Below, in pieces: positions 1 to 10,931 of a stretch of 64,000 nt of DNA; positions within the stretch are counted from its first letter, which is position 1; the number at the start of each line of letters is the position of its first letter. The position numbers and the translations under genes are program-made. The stretch comes from Hortaea werneckii (lineage: Eukaryota > Ascomycota > Dothideomycetes > Mycosphaerellales > Teratosphaeriaceae), in the NCBI GenBank assembly GCA_037044905.1, contig JBAOKB010000126.1, positions 649,509 through 713,508 on the forward strand. The letters run 5' to 3'. The notes below the pieces were generated by a model. The model saw nothing but the letters and a program-made list of their open reading frames with translations. It had not been told where the DNA came from and did not search any database.

Positions 1-324
1 GATCCCGTGTGCTACTGGGGGTGTCTTTCCGGTTTGGAGGCGAAAGTCAAGTCCACCGGCATTGCATATTAGACATTTGGTCCACGAGTGTTTGAGTGGC
101 TGATCAAGGCGGAGTCGACTATGTCGGAATAGAAGGGGCAACGTAAGTCTTCGAAGGCTCCTTGATACGCAAGAGACAGCTTTGTATGGAGCATCAACGC
201 TTTCCGTGAGAGTCAAACTTGGCTCGTGGCGGATCTTGAGCTGAGATGGCGGAGTGCTATCCAGGTATTCCAGGATATGCAAGATAAGCTCCTCAGGCAG
301 GCGGCCAATGTAGCATTCGTCCAT
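1..324 (-). CDS. F-box protein, 5' part only (runs off the left edge)
   Basis: The minus strand is open from an ATG at 324 to the window edge, 108 codons without a stop. Residues 9-18 (LPEELILHIL) open a typical F-box, and residues 39-60 (YKAVSCVSRSLRRLTLPLLF) give the usual second half, in which a small hydrophobic helix precedes Leu-Phe-Arg. F-box proteins dock on Skp1 in SCF ubiquitin ligases and pick substrates with their C-terminal part, which lies outside this window. The substrate is therefore unknown. Assignment to the F-box class rests on this N-terminal pattern only. The start is the first Met of the open frame. Confidence 0.72.
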   Translation of the reverse strand, partial: MDECYIGRLPEELILHILEYLDSTPPSQLKIRHEPSLTLTESVDAPYKAVSCVSRSLRRLTLPLLFRHSRLRLDQPLKHSWTKCLICNAGGLDFRLQTGKTPPVAHGI

Positions 325-863
325 CCCGCCGATCATTTGTGAAGCTCAGATCAATGTCCAACGCTTAACAGAGTATCCAGATAAATCAATGTAGATCTGG
401 AAAGGTGAGTTGTGTAGATTGTGAGGCACGGAAGCTCGATCAATGCCAGACCCGACGCTCCTTCTCGGCGGGCGGGCCGACTTCGGCAACTTGCAACCAA
501 GGTGCTTCCTACTGGACCTTTTTGCCTCTTGACTTGGTATGTTTCTCCTCTTCCAAACGAAGAAACTTGAATGTCAAGCCGGAGAGCATGGTATCATGGG
601 CAACACGAGTCGGCTTCTTCCGGGTCGTGGTTCATGCTCCAAAGTGAAGCTGTACATCTACTTACGATGATAGCTCGGGTGGCTGATTGAAAGAGCGGGG
701 CTCGGATCAGAAACCATCTCGTCTCAACTACCGGCTGCATGTAGCATCACTCAGACGGTGCCCGTAGAGCGCCATCTCTCATATCATCCACCGCTCTGGA
801 TGGTGATTTAACATCAAGTCCACCTCACCCAACGTGCCTCCGCTGCATTCAGGAACTCTCAAG
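325..863. other. Intergenic, divergent promoter region
   Basis: This stretch lies between the start of the leftward F-box gene and the rightward hydrolase gene. I see no convincing coding frame, RNA gene or repeat in it. It presumably holds both promoters. Confidence 0.5.
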
Positions 864-2079
864 ATGGAGTCGACCCGTATACCCGAGCTCACTCTGATGG
901 GCAAGCTCATGCTTATCCCACACTTTGGCAAAGTCCTACTCGCCACTGGCCTCCGTATCTTTACATCTCCACTGAGGCTTCTCACCGGCGGCACCTCTGC
1001 AAACACATGGCTCAAGGATATCGTCTACTCCGCTATCCGGGCCAACATCTCGGCGATGACCCCAGCCCAGGAAAACTACGTTAAAGGCACCACTGAGGCT
1101 ATCTACCTTGACTTTGCGAAGAAGGCAAAGTTCCAACCTGATACTGATGCTCTGCCGAGCGGCATGAAGGTGCATTGGCTGGGCACCAAGAACGCTGAGA
1201 AGATCATCGTCTACCTCCACGGCGGTGGCTACGTCATGCCAGCGTTGCCAGGCCATGTACAGTGGTGCTACGAGATGGCCAAATCTATGAGCGAGCAGGA
1301 CGGGCGAAGTATCAGCTGTGTGTTCCCAAGCTACACCCTGGCACCGCAAGCCCAGTATCCTACTCAATTGAAGCAAGCGGTTGAATGTATCGACATGCTT
1401 ATTAGCAAGATGGGTAAGAAGCCGTCGAATGTAAGTCAGACCAGACGGTCACTCTCACGGCTTTTTGTAAAGTCTGGATCGCATGCTAACTCTGCCGGCA
1501 AAAGATCATCGTCGCAGGCGATTCTGCCGGTGGCAACCTCACGTTGGCCGTTCTCTCTCACATCCTACATCCCCATCCTGAGGTACCGAAGCTTGAGATT
1601 TCCGAACCTTTTGCCGGTGCGATTCTGATCTCGCCGTGGACGAGATTCCACTACCACGATGCCATCTTCGACCGCAACCAGCCGAGTGATTACGTCACTT
1701 TCGAGGCCGCTAGTAGATGGGCGAGCCTGTATCTTGGTAAGTTGAGTGACCTGAAAGCTTTACGAGACATCTTCTAACACAGCGTGATGTAGGTGGCAAG
1801 GAGTACGACAACTACAACATGGCTCACATCGCCCCGACCTCATGGTTCGAGGGCCTTGAGAAGGTCGCCAAAGACATTTTCGTCTGGGGCGGCGGTGGTG
1901 AAGTACTGATCGGTAGCATCGATGCTATTGCTGAGAAGCTGAAGAAGGCTCACCCTAGGGTGGAATATGTGGTTCAGCCTGGTGCTAGCCATGAAGACTT
2001 CATCATTGATACCCTGCTGGGCTATAAGAATGTTCAAGGGACCGAGGTGATTCGTCGCTGGATCCAACAGAGGCTTTGA
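864..2079 (+). CDS. Alpha/beta hydrolase, hormone-sensitive-lipase / steryl acetyl hydrolase type
   Basis: Three exons join in frame: 864-1430, 1505-1736 and 1793-2079, giving 361 residues. Introns start GTAAGT and end AAG and TAG. The oxyanion motif HGGG sits at residues 119-122. The nucleophile elbow GDSAGG is at 194-199 (Ser196) and is created exactly at the start of exon 2, which supports the splice. His333 in ASHEDF is the likely catalytic His. The acid position is unusual: the stretch GGGGEVLIGS has Glu303 where bacterial members have Asp. Family members hydrolyse short-chain or steryl esters; the substrate here is unknown. A hydrophobic stretch near residues 10-35 could anchor it to a membrane. 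The first ATG of the frame was taken as start. Confidence 0.85.
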
Positions 2080-3100
2080 GGAGGCTGAGTGATTGCACGG
2101 AGTTGTTCCAGCGAGTATTCATCTTCTGGTATGTCTCAACCGAGAAGATGTTGGTTGTCTAGTGGTCAGGCGTGGAACTCGCTTGCCATCGTTCAAGACG
2201 AATGAGGAGCAAACAATTCCGATAGGTCATTTACTTCTGGACGGCAAAATGCTTTTGCTTTTTGTGCCAGATAGGCGAATCGCTGTTGATTGCCAACTTG
2301 AATTTGCTGTTGATGATGTGACCGAGGATGCAATTGGGATTGCTGAAGTATTATTTTTGGGTGAACAGGATACCGCGGGAGCTCTTTTTTGCCCTCAATT
2401 CTTCTTTCTTTCTCCCTTAAATCTTCCCTACGGCCTCTCCAAGTCCTACGTATTTTCGGGAAAAGCTAACGTTTGAAATTCTCCCAAAGCCTACAAAGCA
2501 GATACTAAGACTGTTGCAAAGTCCTTACGGTATTGAATTGTCTCACGACGAGCCGACAACAATCTTGGGAAGGATGACCTAGCATTCCATCGCAGGACTT
2601 CTTGGGGAAGCGCAAGGCAGCAGGCGTATGTCTTGCAGTCAAAGAGTCTAGCATCAACTTTTCAAGACCTTAAAATCCCCTCATTTCCTCCAAGCTTGTC
2701 GTCCTGCAAGTCTCGCGCTCAATACGACCATGCGACATGTGATTCAGAAATTCTGTCGGTCACCTTTCGAAATGGCCTTGGCCAGGCAGGCTCCGGCTGT
2801 CAGTGGCGTAGCTGAAATCCCTTGGCTCTGCAGGCTGCCGGAATCTGAAGCGTCTGGCTACACCAGGTAGCGTGGCCTGACCCCTTCGACGGATTCGGAA
2901 CACGTTATTGCTGTAGGCGTCCAATACTTTGCTCAGCTGGTCTTGGCGATGCATGGGCGATAGTCAGGCTATGGTATGCGCCATCCGGCGCTCGTGCAGA
3001 TATGGCTGTGCCTGTTATTTCATAATAGAGACATGTACTTCACGCGTGCGATGCATGCGTTGCCAGCACTTTTTGCCTCTGTTACGCAACGACCATTAGG
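2080..3100. other. Intergenic
   Basis: About 1 kb between two rightward genes. Short open frames are present but show no protein-like features. A short stretch near 2160-2200 has A-box- and B-box-like words but does not fold as a tRNA. Confidence 0.45.
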
Positions 3101-4082
3101 ATGGTCTCTAGCATTGTGAACATAATTGCTGCGACCGCTGCGACTATCACACCTGGCCCTCTGCTGCATGCAAAGCGAGACAGTGCAACTTGTGGTTTCA
3201 TCAGTGGGAATTCAGGTACGATCATTGTTTTAAATGACATCTTCTCTTTCTAAACTTTCTCACCAGCATGGCCGATCACTTGTGGCTCCGGATATAGCTG
3301 CATCGCCACTGGAGCATACACGGGCGAGCGTTTTGCATGTTGCGATGAGACACATTGCCAGAACGACTGGAGTAATTGCCAGGGCTACAATCAAGCTGAT
3401 CTCTGTGGAGGACTTGGGACTCTGTGCAGCTACGCATACCCTTCTATCTTGACATGGTATACATCCCGGCCTCAAGAGGCGGCTTTTCCGGACGCTGACG
3501 CTTGACTATAGTGAATCTACTCTTCCGCATTGTGTCCAATATGCCTTCCCTCAGGATTTGGACGCAGCTTCTACCCTGTCCTCCCTGAGCTGCGCCTCTT
3601 CGGCCTTAGACGCCAATATTCTCGTCCTCGCAACACCTGACGCTGGATTCTCTGGTAGCAGCAGCAGCCAGGTAGATGTCGAGCCGGGTAACACGAAGTC
3701 AGGTGTACCGAGCACAGTTTCGACGTCTCCGAATGTACCCACAGCCAGCTCCATTAGCGGTGGCTCCGATGGGTTCGGCGGTTCAACTACGACAACGCAG
3801 AAGACGGACTCGCATTCTGTGCTCAGTGGCGCGGCAATTGCTGGGGTTGTTGTAGCTGGGATAATCATTCTCGTTCTGATTGCTATATCGACTTGCTGCT
3901 GGATGAAGTGGAATAGACGACGAAGAGCTAAAACAGACTGGGTTCAGGGCCATGATGGTCCAGGTCACGTTCCGGTTGAAGCAACGGTGTTCTCTGGCGA
4001 GACTGAACTTGTGGAGCGGCCACAGCGTACAGCAGAGTGGGCGGCAAATCAATACAGAGCTACTGGGCGTATCCCGTCCTGA
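3101..4082 (+). CDS. Cys-rich single-pass membrane protein (Mid2-like architecture)
   Basis: Exons 3101-3215, 3267-3456 and 3512-4082 join in frame to give 291 residues. The N-terminus is a weak hydrophobic signal region. It is followed by a Cys-rich ectodomain of about 90 residues with paired cysteines (CGSGYSC, FACC), then a Ser/Thr/Gly-rich stalk. One transmembrane segment follows (IAGVVVAGIIILVLIAI, roughly residues 195-220), then a WNRRRR stop-transfer stretch and a short cytoplasmic tail. This order is common in fungal surface sensors and in a large family of uncharacterised Pezizomycotina membrane proteins. A sensing role is inference from architecture. The gene converges on the patatin gene with only 74 bases between the stop codons. 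Confidence 0.7.
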
Positions 4083-4156
4083 CTGGTCATGAAAGAAAAT
4101 GATCCGTCCATGAGATTGTGTATTCACGGGATAGCGGACATATCAACCACTTCATA

Positions 4157-5925
4157 TCACCGTCTTTCTCTCGGAACTTTCCACGCATCTCTCATATTCG
4201 CAAAGATCGTCTCGTCGGTTTTTGCAAAGACATTCCTTTTCGCACTGCGCTTGGTATAAGCTTCCATATCACACTCTGTACCCAGTTCCCCACCCCGCGA
4301 CAAGCCGAGATCATTCACAAAATTCCATTCTCGTCCACATCTGCGCTTACATTGGCATGGCGCCCAATGATCGAATCGCTTTAAAGCCTCTCTCCGATCC
4401 TCAGTAGCTCCGCCGAGATCTTCGGGTGGTCGGAGGTTGCAGATGCATTCCGCATGCAGCATGTACAGAACCGCCATGACGAACGACACGGGGTGTTTCG
4501 ACGCGGCCACGTCGGCCTTGAGGTGGTCTCGCAGCAGTCGGGCCCAGATTTCAACGATCTTGCTCTTGGGTGGTGTGGACTTGTTGAACATTTGGATGAA
4601 GTTCTGGACTTTGATATATTTCTTATTGTCAGCTGGTAGTTAACGGAGGCACATGAAATGGACCTTACTTACAACTTATCTTGCCTGTCGCGCTCGTTCC
4701 TCGTTTTTGGCAGTCGAGTGCCATGTTGAAGTACATATTGTATGAGACAAGTGTTAGACGCTGCCAGTACGAGCGTCTATCTTTCAGCATATGATTGGGT
4801 TGGTCGGTCAGGGCATAGAAGACTCGAGTGGGCATTCGCGGGACATTGCTTGGTAAGACTACGAAAGCTGTTGTTTTTGGGCAACACTCAAAATTAGGCA
4901 AAGCTTTCCCAGCTGGTGAAGGTTCGACTGGACACACTTGGTTCGCTGCCTGCGACTTCTTGGAAGTTGCGTACTCTCAGAGCCACCTCTGGGTCGTTGC
5001 CATATTCTTCCGTTCTAACACGGATATCGCCTCGTTTCTCTGCTTCGTTGAGGGCGATGGCATCTAGGTACGGGGGGTTGAAGCGGAAATATAGTCGTTG
5101 GCGGGCGAGGTCCTCGTGGCTGTTGTAGAATGTGCGATGCTTTTCCTCTGTCTCGGTAGCAATCGCAACAAGAGAACTACCCACTTCTGAGACAGATCGC
5201 CCAAAGGCTTTCAAAGCGGGCTTGCCAGTCCCAACCGAAAGTACGCATCGAATGAGGTCTTCCAGATTCTGCTCGCTGGTAGCGAACACCTCTCTAGCTT
5301 CACGCCACAGTCTGTCCACTGGATTGTTCATACCCAGGCCGCCATCGACGTACGCGCTCCCATCTATCGTAATTGGATCGAAGAATGAGGTAGCTGCCGA
5401 TGTGGCTCTAGCAGCCTCCCATATCTTGACCTTGTCGTAGAAGTTGGACATCTCATGGTCTTTCTTGTAGTTGGTAAAGTGGGTGATTGTTCTGGCCTGC
5501 TCGGAGAGTGCGACGACAAAACACTTGCATTTCGGAGTTGGGTCGTGCCGCAGGAGAGCATCTTTATGCAATCCTGTACCGGTAATGACTTCTTTAATTG
5601 CCTTCTCAAGCTCCTTGCTGTCGTAGCGGTGTTGGATCTTGCCGCGGAAAGTGAAGGCCAACTTGTGCTCCTTTTTGAAGGCCTTGCCCATGAGAGAAGT
5701 GAAAGCATCAATGCAGTCGTCGATTGACATCTCCAGACAAGCCAGCATGATGGCAATTAGGCCGCCAGTGCTGGTGCCGGCGATCATGTCGAAGAAGTCG
5801 CATGGCTTTTCATCGCCGAATTGACTGAGCAGCTGCTTAAGCATGTAGAGCGAAGCAAGTCCACGGACACCACCTCCATCGAGAGATAGTAATCTCAACT
5901 TCCTCTCAGGTGTGTTATCTGGCAT
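4157..5925 (-). CDS. Patatin-like phospholipase with long C-terminal extension
   Basis: Exon 1 (5925 down to about 4938) encodes a full patatin fold. The oxyanion motif DGGGVRG begins at Asp16, the nucleophile motif GTSTGG has Ser52, and the Asp194 dyad partner sits in VDGGLGMNNP. Such enzymes release fatty acids from phospholipids or act as acyl hydrolases. The frame continues beyond the patatin domain. Exon 2 at about 4858-4673 and exon 3 at 4632-4157 join in phase across a GTAAGT...CAG intron of 40 bases and add about 220 residues that I do not recognise. The junction of exons 1 and 2 (GTGTGT donor at 4937, TAG acceptor at 4859) is the least certain part; without it the patatin frame would stop at 4894. 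Predicted length is 549 residues. Confidence 0.7.
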
Positions 5926-6554
5926 TTCTCCGATGCTGACGGCGATCTTGCTGGACTAGATGGAACAATCGACGAGCGAGCCTTCGGCGGAAGCATTCAC
6001 GGGATAGACTCAGACAATAAGATGCGAGAATGCAAGAAGGATCGTGTGAAGGACCCATTGACATTGGTAGCGCCTACCCATTCCTCTTTCAAGGCCCCGC
6101 CTCATCATGCCAGCGAAGTGCTCGGACCAACAACAGGAAGTACCACCATCTCGGCGAAAGCGCAGAGCGCTACACTTGTGGCTTGCTCAGCCGCAGAGGT
6201 GTAGCGAGTATCGAACCCGCGAACATGGCATGGTGGTCTGACATCTTTCGATTCTCGACGCACAAAGTCCAAAAGTACTCTTGTACCTTTGTACTCCTGT
6301 GCCTGAAACGCCTCTTCCGGATCGGCCTTGGACCCAAGGTCTTGGCGACTTGGTATACTTTGCTTAGCGCTGACTGCAGATAAGAGACGATTGGGGGACC
6401 ATGGTATGGCTGAGCTGCAAGGGCGAGAATTCGAAGCTATACAACAAGCGTTGTAATGGCTTGAGGCTTTATCACGGTCAAAGTCTTCATCATGCGTGTA
6501 TTCATCATGTATCTAGCCCTTGAAAAACAATAGCAAGCAGAGACTATATAGCTC
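5926..6554. other. Intergenic
   Basis: Promoter side of the patatin gene and 3' side of the sugar transporter. A B-box-like word near 6208 has no matching acceptor stem, so no tRNA is called. Confidence 0.45.
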
Positions 6555-8399
6555 TTACTGCTTGGTAGGAGTCTCATGCTCCACGCCCTCAGGCTTCGGT
6601 CCGTGCTCATTAAACTCGATCTCGTGAGTCTTGTGCTGAGCATCGCTCATCGCGCGCTCGACATCCTTCTGCCTCTCCTCCGGCGGCGGGCCTCCGAACA
6701 ACATGTCGATCTCTTCGAGCGTCATCTGCTTGGTCTCCGGGATGAAGAGGAAGACGAAGACTCCGTTCGAGAAGCAGAAGACGCCGAACATGATGAAGGT
6801 TTTCCACCCGATGTTGTTGACGGCTTCCGGGGTGATTTTCGTGATGATGAAGTTGAAGAGCCATTGCGTGGCTGCGGCGAGACCGACACCATATCCACCT
6901 AGCATATATCAGCATCGTGATGATCAGGACTTGAATAGTAGCAAGTAGACTTACGTAGACGAGTAGGGAAGATCTCAGACACGAACACCCAGGGTGTCGG
7001 ACCCCATGAGGCAGAGTATCCAATGACGTAGAGGTAGATCATGGCGACCATGGCAATACTTGCCTGGCTTACACCATCAGCGTTCTCCGGCGGGTGGGTA
7101 GTCAGGACAGCGCCGATGATGAACATCATGCTCATCATCCAGGCAGCGCCAAAGACGAGAGACTTCTTTCTGCCGAAACGGTCGATACCGACGATAAGGA
7201 AGATACCAGTTGCTACGACCTTGACTGTACCGTAGATACCGGTGGCGAAGAGTGAAGAATCAGCAGCGCTGAGACCGACGGTTTGGAAGATCTTCAACGT
7301 CTCAGTCAGCATTTGTCCATCGAAATTGATCAAAGGGAACGTTGCTCTCTTACCTGAGGCGCATAGTAACCGATAGAGTTTGTGCCAGAGAATTGCTGGC
7401 AGACCATCAAGACGAAGGCCAAAATGAACCGCTTGCTGTGGAATTGATTAGCCGGCGTCCGTAGACCATATAGCGCGGGCAAAAGTCTCAACATACCGAG
7501 CACCAGGCTTGAGACATTCCTTCCAGGTCATCCCAGCACTAGCACGCTTCTCTTCCTCGCAAGACGCACGAATCTCGCCGATTTCGTGGACGACCTCGTC
7601 GCTATCGACGGGAGCGGCTCGGACATGGGACAGAGCAGCGACCGCCTCTTCATGACGGTCTTTCTTGGTGAGCCAACGAGGAGATCTAGTACGGAAAGCG
7701 TCAGTCATTGCTTGGTCACCTCATCGTTTCCAATCCCACTTACTCCTTCAAGAAGAACAGACCGATCAACATCAGCCCACCAGGAATCAACTGAATCGAC
7801 ACCGGAATCCTCCACTGGCGCGTACTCGTCGGAATGTGCAGGTTGACACCGTAGTCCAACCAGTACGCGAAAGTCGAACCGAGCACCAAGAACTCCTGGA
7901 ACAGACCCGCGATACCACCCCGGTACTTGGCCGGCGCATTCTCCGACACGTAGACCGACATGACGGCGGACATACCACCGATACCGAGACCAGCGATGAC
8001 ACGACCCGCGTAGATCAGCCCGATGATACCGGGACTACCAGTCTGCATGGCGGCACCGACCAGGAAGACCAGAGCAAAGACCATCATCGTGAATCGACGA
8101 CCGATCTTTTCGTTGATGAAGGCGCCGAAGATGGCACCGAAGAAGGACCCTGCCGTCAGCAACGAGACGACGTTGGAGGAGACCTGGGCGTTCTTCTCGT
8201 CCGCGAACCCCGTGCTGCCCAGCGGCAGGCCGAAGTCGGTCTTGAAGCCTTCCATCGCTAGCACGGATCCCATGACACCGGTGTCGAAACCGAAGAGCAG
8301 GGCGCCCATGTAGGCCGTCGCCGTTAGCAGGACGACCCTGCGTTGTTTCCAGACCCATGGTGGTGGGTGTGGAGGGTTGGTCCTCCCCTTGCCGCTCAG
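6555..8399 (-). CDS. MFS sugar/quinate-type transporter, start unresolved
   Basis: Five exons on the minus strand join in phase: from about 8399 to 7744, then 7685-7497, 7435-7354, 7291-6955 and 6898-6555. The protein has 12 predicted membrane segments and sugar-porter signatures: GRVIAGLGIGG, the ESPRWL motif formed across the first intron, the DRFGRK loop and the PETKQMTLEEID end. The opening (WVWKQRRVVLLTATAYMG) resembles fungal quinate or general hexose permeases. It should import a sugar or a related polyol or acid by proton symport at the plasma membrane. There is no in-frame ATG between an upstream in-frame stop and the Met inside the first membrane segment. The true start is either in an unseen short 5' exon or non-AUG; a CTG at 8399 sits where homologues usually begin. 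Confidence 0.87.
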
Positions 8400-10640
8400 G
8401 TGAAAGAAACGCTCAGTGGTTGTTGCACACGAGAACGACAGGTGCAAGCGGAGAAGAACGAACAAGGATTATCAAAACCGATCGGCGTCTGGAGAGAGCG
8501 AGGAGAGGGAATGGGGTAGAGGATAGAGGAGGGAGGCAGACGACGTCCCCTTTTAAAACGATCCCACCGTGGCAAGGAACTTAACTCCAACAAAACTCCA
8601 CACCGCCGCACTAAAGAGGTGGGTTTCCGGTATCTTAGTCCAGGCGACCCCATATCTCCTGTTGCGTTGGAGTCGGTAACGAAGGTCCGCAACCGCAATC
8701 TGCAACCCCGGCCTTTACCGCACCGCATGCAACGCTTTTTTTCGCCAGATCAGTCAAGGCCGAAAGGGCAAGAGGAAAGGAAACTTGTGGAGACTCCACA
8801 ACTAGCCCAACTGGGGCACTTTCAGTGGCGGAAGAATGTGGACGTGGGGTTTTTCCTCGAATCAGAAGGCGTCCCGTCCACTGCTGTCTGGAGGGCTCCA
8901 TCCATTTTTTTCTCCATGGTCCCCTTATCTCCACGTCCGCACCGTCTCTGGGGCGGGTGGACGGCGGACGGCCGGGCTTTGACTCAACAACATGGGGCTC
9001 ACTTGGACTGTTTCCTATGGGATTTTCGTTCTGAGGCTGTATCATGCACCGCCGGCTTGAAGTTAGCGTGTAGCCAAGGCGGGTAGCGGCGGTCATATTA
9101 GCTAGTCAAGGATGGATGTGTAGGTAGAGCCGCATGGTCTGGGCCTACGTCGTAGTAGTGGTAGTGGGATTGTGCGGTTCGGGGGAATTTTTGGTGTTTC
9201 TGGATGGTAGGAATTTCTCCTTGTGCGGGCAGCAAGATGATGAAGCACTCCGCATCTGGGGAGAAATTTCACCGCCGAGCCGCTTTTGCCGTCAGATGTC
9301 CTTCGTTCTTGTTGCGGCTCTGACGGCATCCCGGCCCAAGAGTGATCCAGTGCTTGGTCATAACAACAATATTGGGATGATGGCTTAACCAAGCTTGATC
9401 GGAATCAGACTTCGGCACAAGGTCTTCGGGGGAATGCGGGGGCGAGCCCGGCGAGTCATTTAGGCGGAGATGGCATGGCATCAGCTTACTCTGTTTCCTC
9501 TCCCCTCCAACGCGACCCGGATAAGATTTGGAAAACTGTAGACGATGCGTTCCAAGTCACTAGCAACGGTATGTAGCTGCCCATCTCCCTATGTCGTAGC
9601 GATCGTACTATAGACAACATGAACGACCATCTTGCACGTGGCATTTGCGTGGCATTAGACAATCCAGGTTCGCATCCACAAGCAGTCTAGTTACACCCGT
9701 CGATACGCCCGTTTTTTTTTTTTTTTTTTTTTGATCAGGACAATCCTTCGCGTATCTCGGTCCAAGCTTTTCATGGATCCTCAAGAACAAGCTTTCCTAT
9801 TTGCGGCTCTGCATTGCTGAAGCAGGCCAAGCAAAATCAATCGCCGACCGGCAATTGTGCTTCTTTTGCCATGTAACGCTGGCTCGCCCGATCCTACAGT
9901 GTACCGATTGATATCCTCCACTTGCTTCCGTTAGCCCGCTGGCTTCCTGTCCTTGAAGCATTTAAAAAAAAAAAAATTTCCTGGTTGACATAAGTACTCT
10001 CGGCGACTCTGCTGCTAAGTCACTGCATTTCAATAGCCGTCCGATTAGCTCTCGACCGAGTTTACTACCGACATATTGTGGCGATTTCCCGGGACGCAAA
10101 ACCCTAGGTCTGGAGTAGAATTTTGATCATTTCATAGCGGAAGAAAGTGGACAGGCAGCTTCTTACTTCCTTAGCGTCTACTGAATCGTTGTAGTATCTA
10201 GCATCGTGGTGCATTCCACGTTTCTCGACACCCTTCTTACTAACAGCTACTCTTTTAGAGCCCCTTGGAAAGTTGGCGGGACACTCAGGAGGTATGGGAG
10301 CGAGTATACGCATCTCCATGATTTCTCTTTTTCCTTGCAATATGTCATACCTACTCTCATTCGCTAGGGTAATACGGTCAAGCCGGGGGAGGGGACAGTA
10401 CTCTTTTCCCTGCTACCTCTTTGCGAGACATGGATCGTAATGTAGACATACAGCTCAAAGTCCATCAAGACGTGGCACTTTTTTGGAGAAAGAAGAAAGT
10501 AGTTTGTAACTTACATTCTCCCCCTTCAAGAGGTCTTGCAATTTTGCACACCAGGCAGGAGCTGAGAGTAGCTAAGCGTTGGATCCAAACGAGGAAAAGA
10601 CTTTGGATGCAGAGGGCTTTAGGGGAAAGAAGAACAGCTC

Positions 10641-10742
10641 GAAAAAAAAAAAAAAAAAAAGGAAGAAGAAGGAGGAGGAGGAGGAGGAGGAGGAGGAGAA
10701 CAAGGCGAAGAGGGAGAGGAAGAGGGAAAGGAAGAGGAAAGG
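10641..10742. repeat. Poly-A plus GGA purine tract
   Basis: A run of 19 A is followed by GAA and then about nine GGA units and further purine-rich sequence. Almost the whole stretch is purine on the plus strand. It lies just downstream of the lipase stop codon. Confidence 0.9.
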
Positions 10743-10854
10743 AATATACCGGTTTCACAAGGCTACTCCACACAAGCCCTCCTCCCCTCCACCTACTTAC
10801 AATACCACTGCAACCAAAACCCCCTTACTCCTCCTACCTCCCAACCCCAAGCAT

Positions 10855-10855
<1 letters not shown>

Positions 10856-10886
<31 letters not shown>
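10856..10886. repeat. Poly-C homopolymer, 31 C
   Basis: An uninterrupted run of 31 cytosines lies about 45 bases downstream of the lipase stop codon, on the opposite strand to its mRNA. Its exact length is likely uncertain because such runs are error-prone in sequencing. Confidence 0.9.
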
Positions 10887-10931
10887 ACAAACATCCCACT
10901 TCCCCTTTCCTCCCCAAACACCCTTCCCTCT

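Larger units (their letters stand above)
8400..10931. other. Long intergenic region with homopolymer tracts
   Basis: About 2.5 kb between the transporter's 5' side and the stop of the lipase gene. It contains a T21 run at 9712-9732, an A13 run at 9964-9976 and the purine/poly-C tract described separately. No convincing gene was found on either strand. Confidence 0.5.

Noticed and set aside
2145..2215. tRNA-like stretch with an A-box-like and a B-box-like word
   Set aside because: The T stem does not pair and no acceptor stem matches the 5' side.
6195..6290. Possible leftward tRNA around a GGTTCGATAC word
   Set aside because: The T stem is only partly paired and no matching 5' acceptor strand is present at the right distance.
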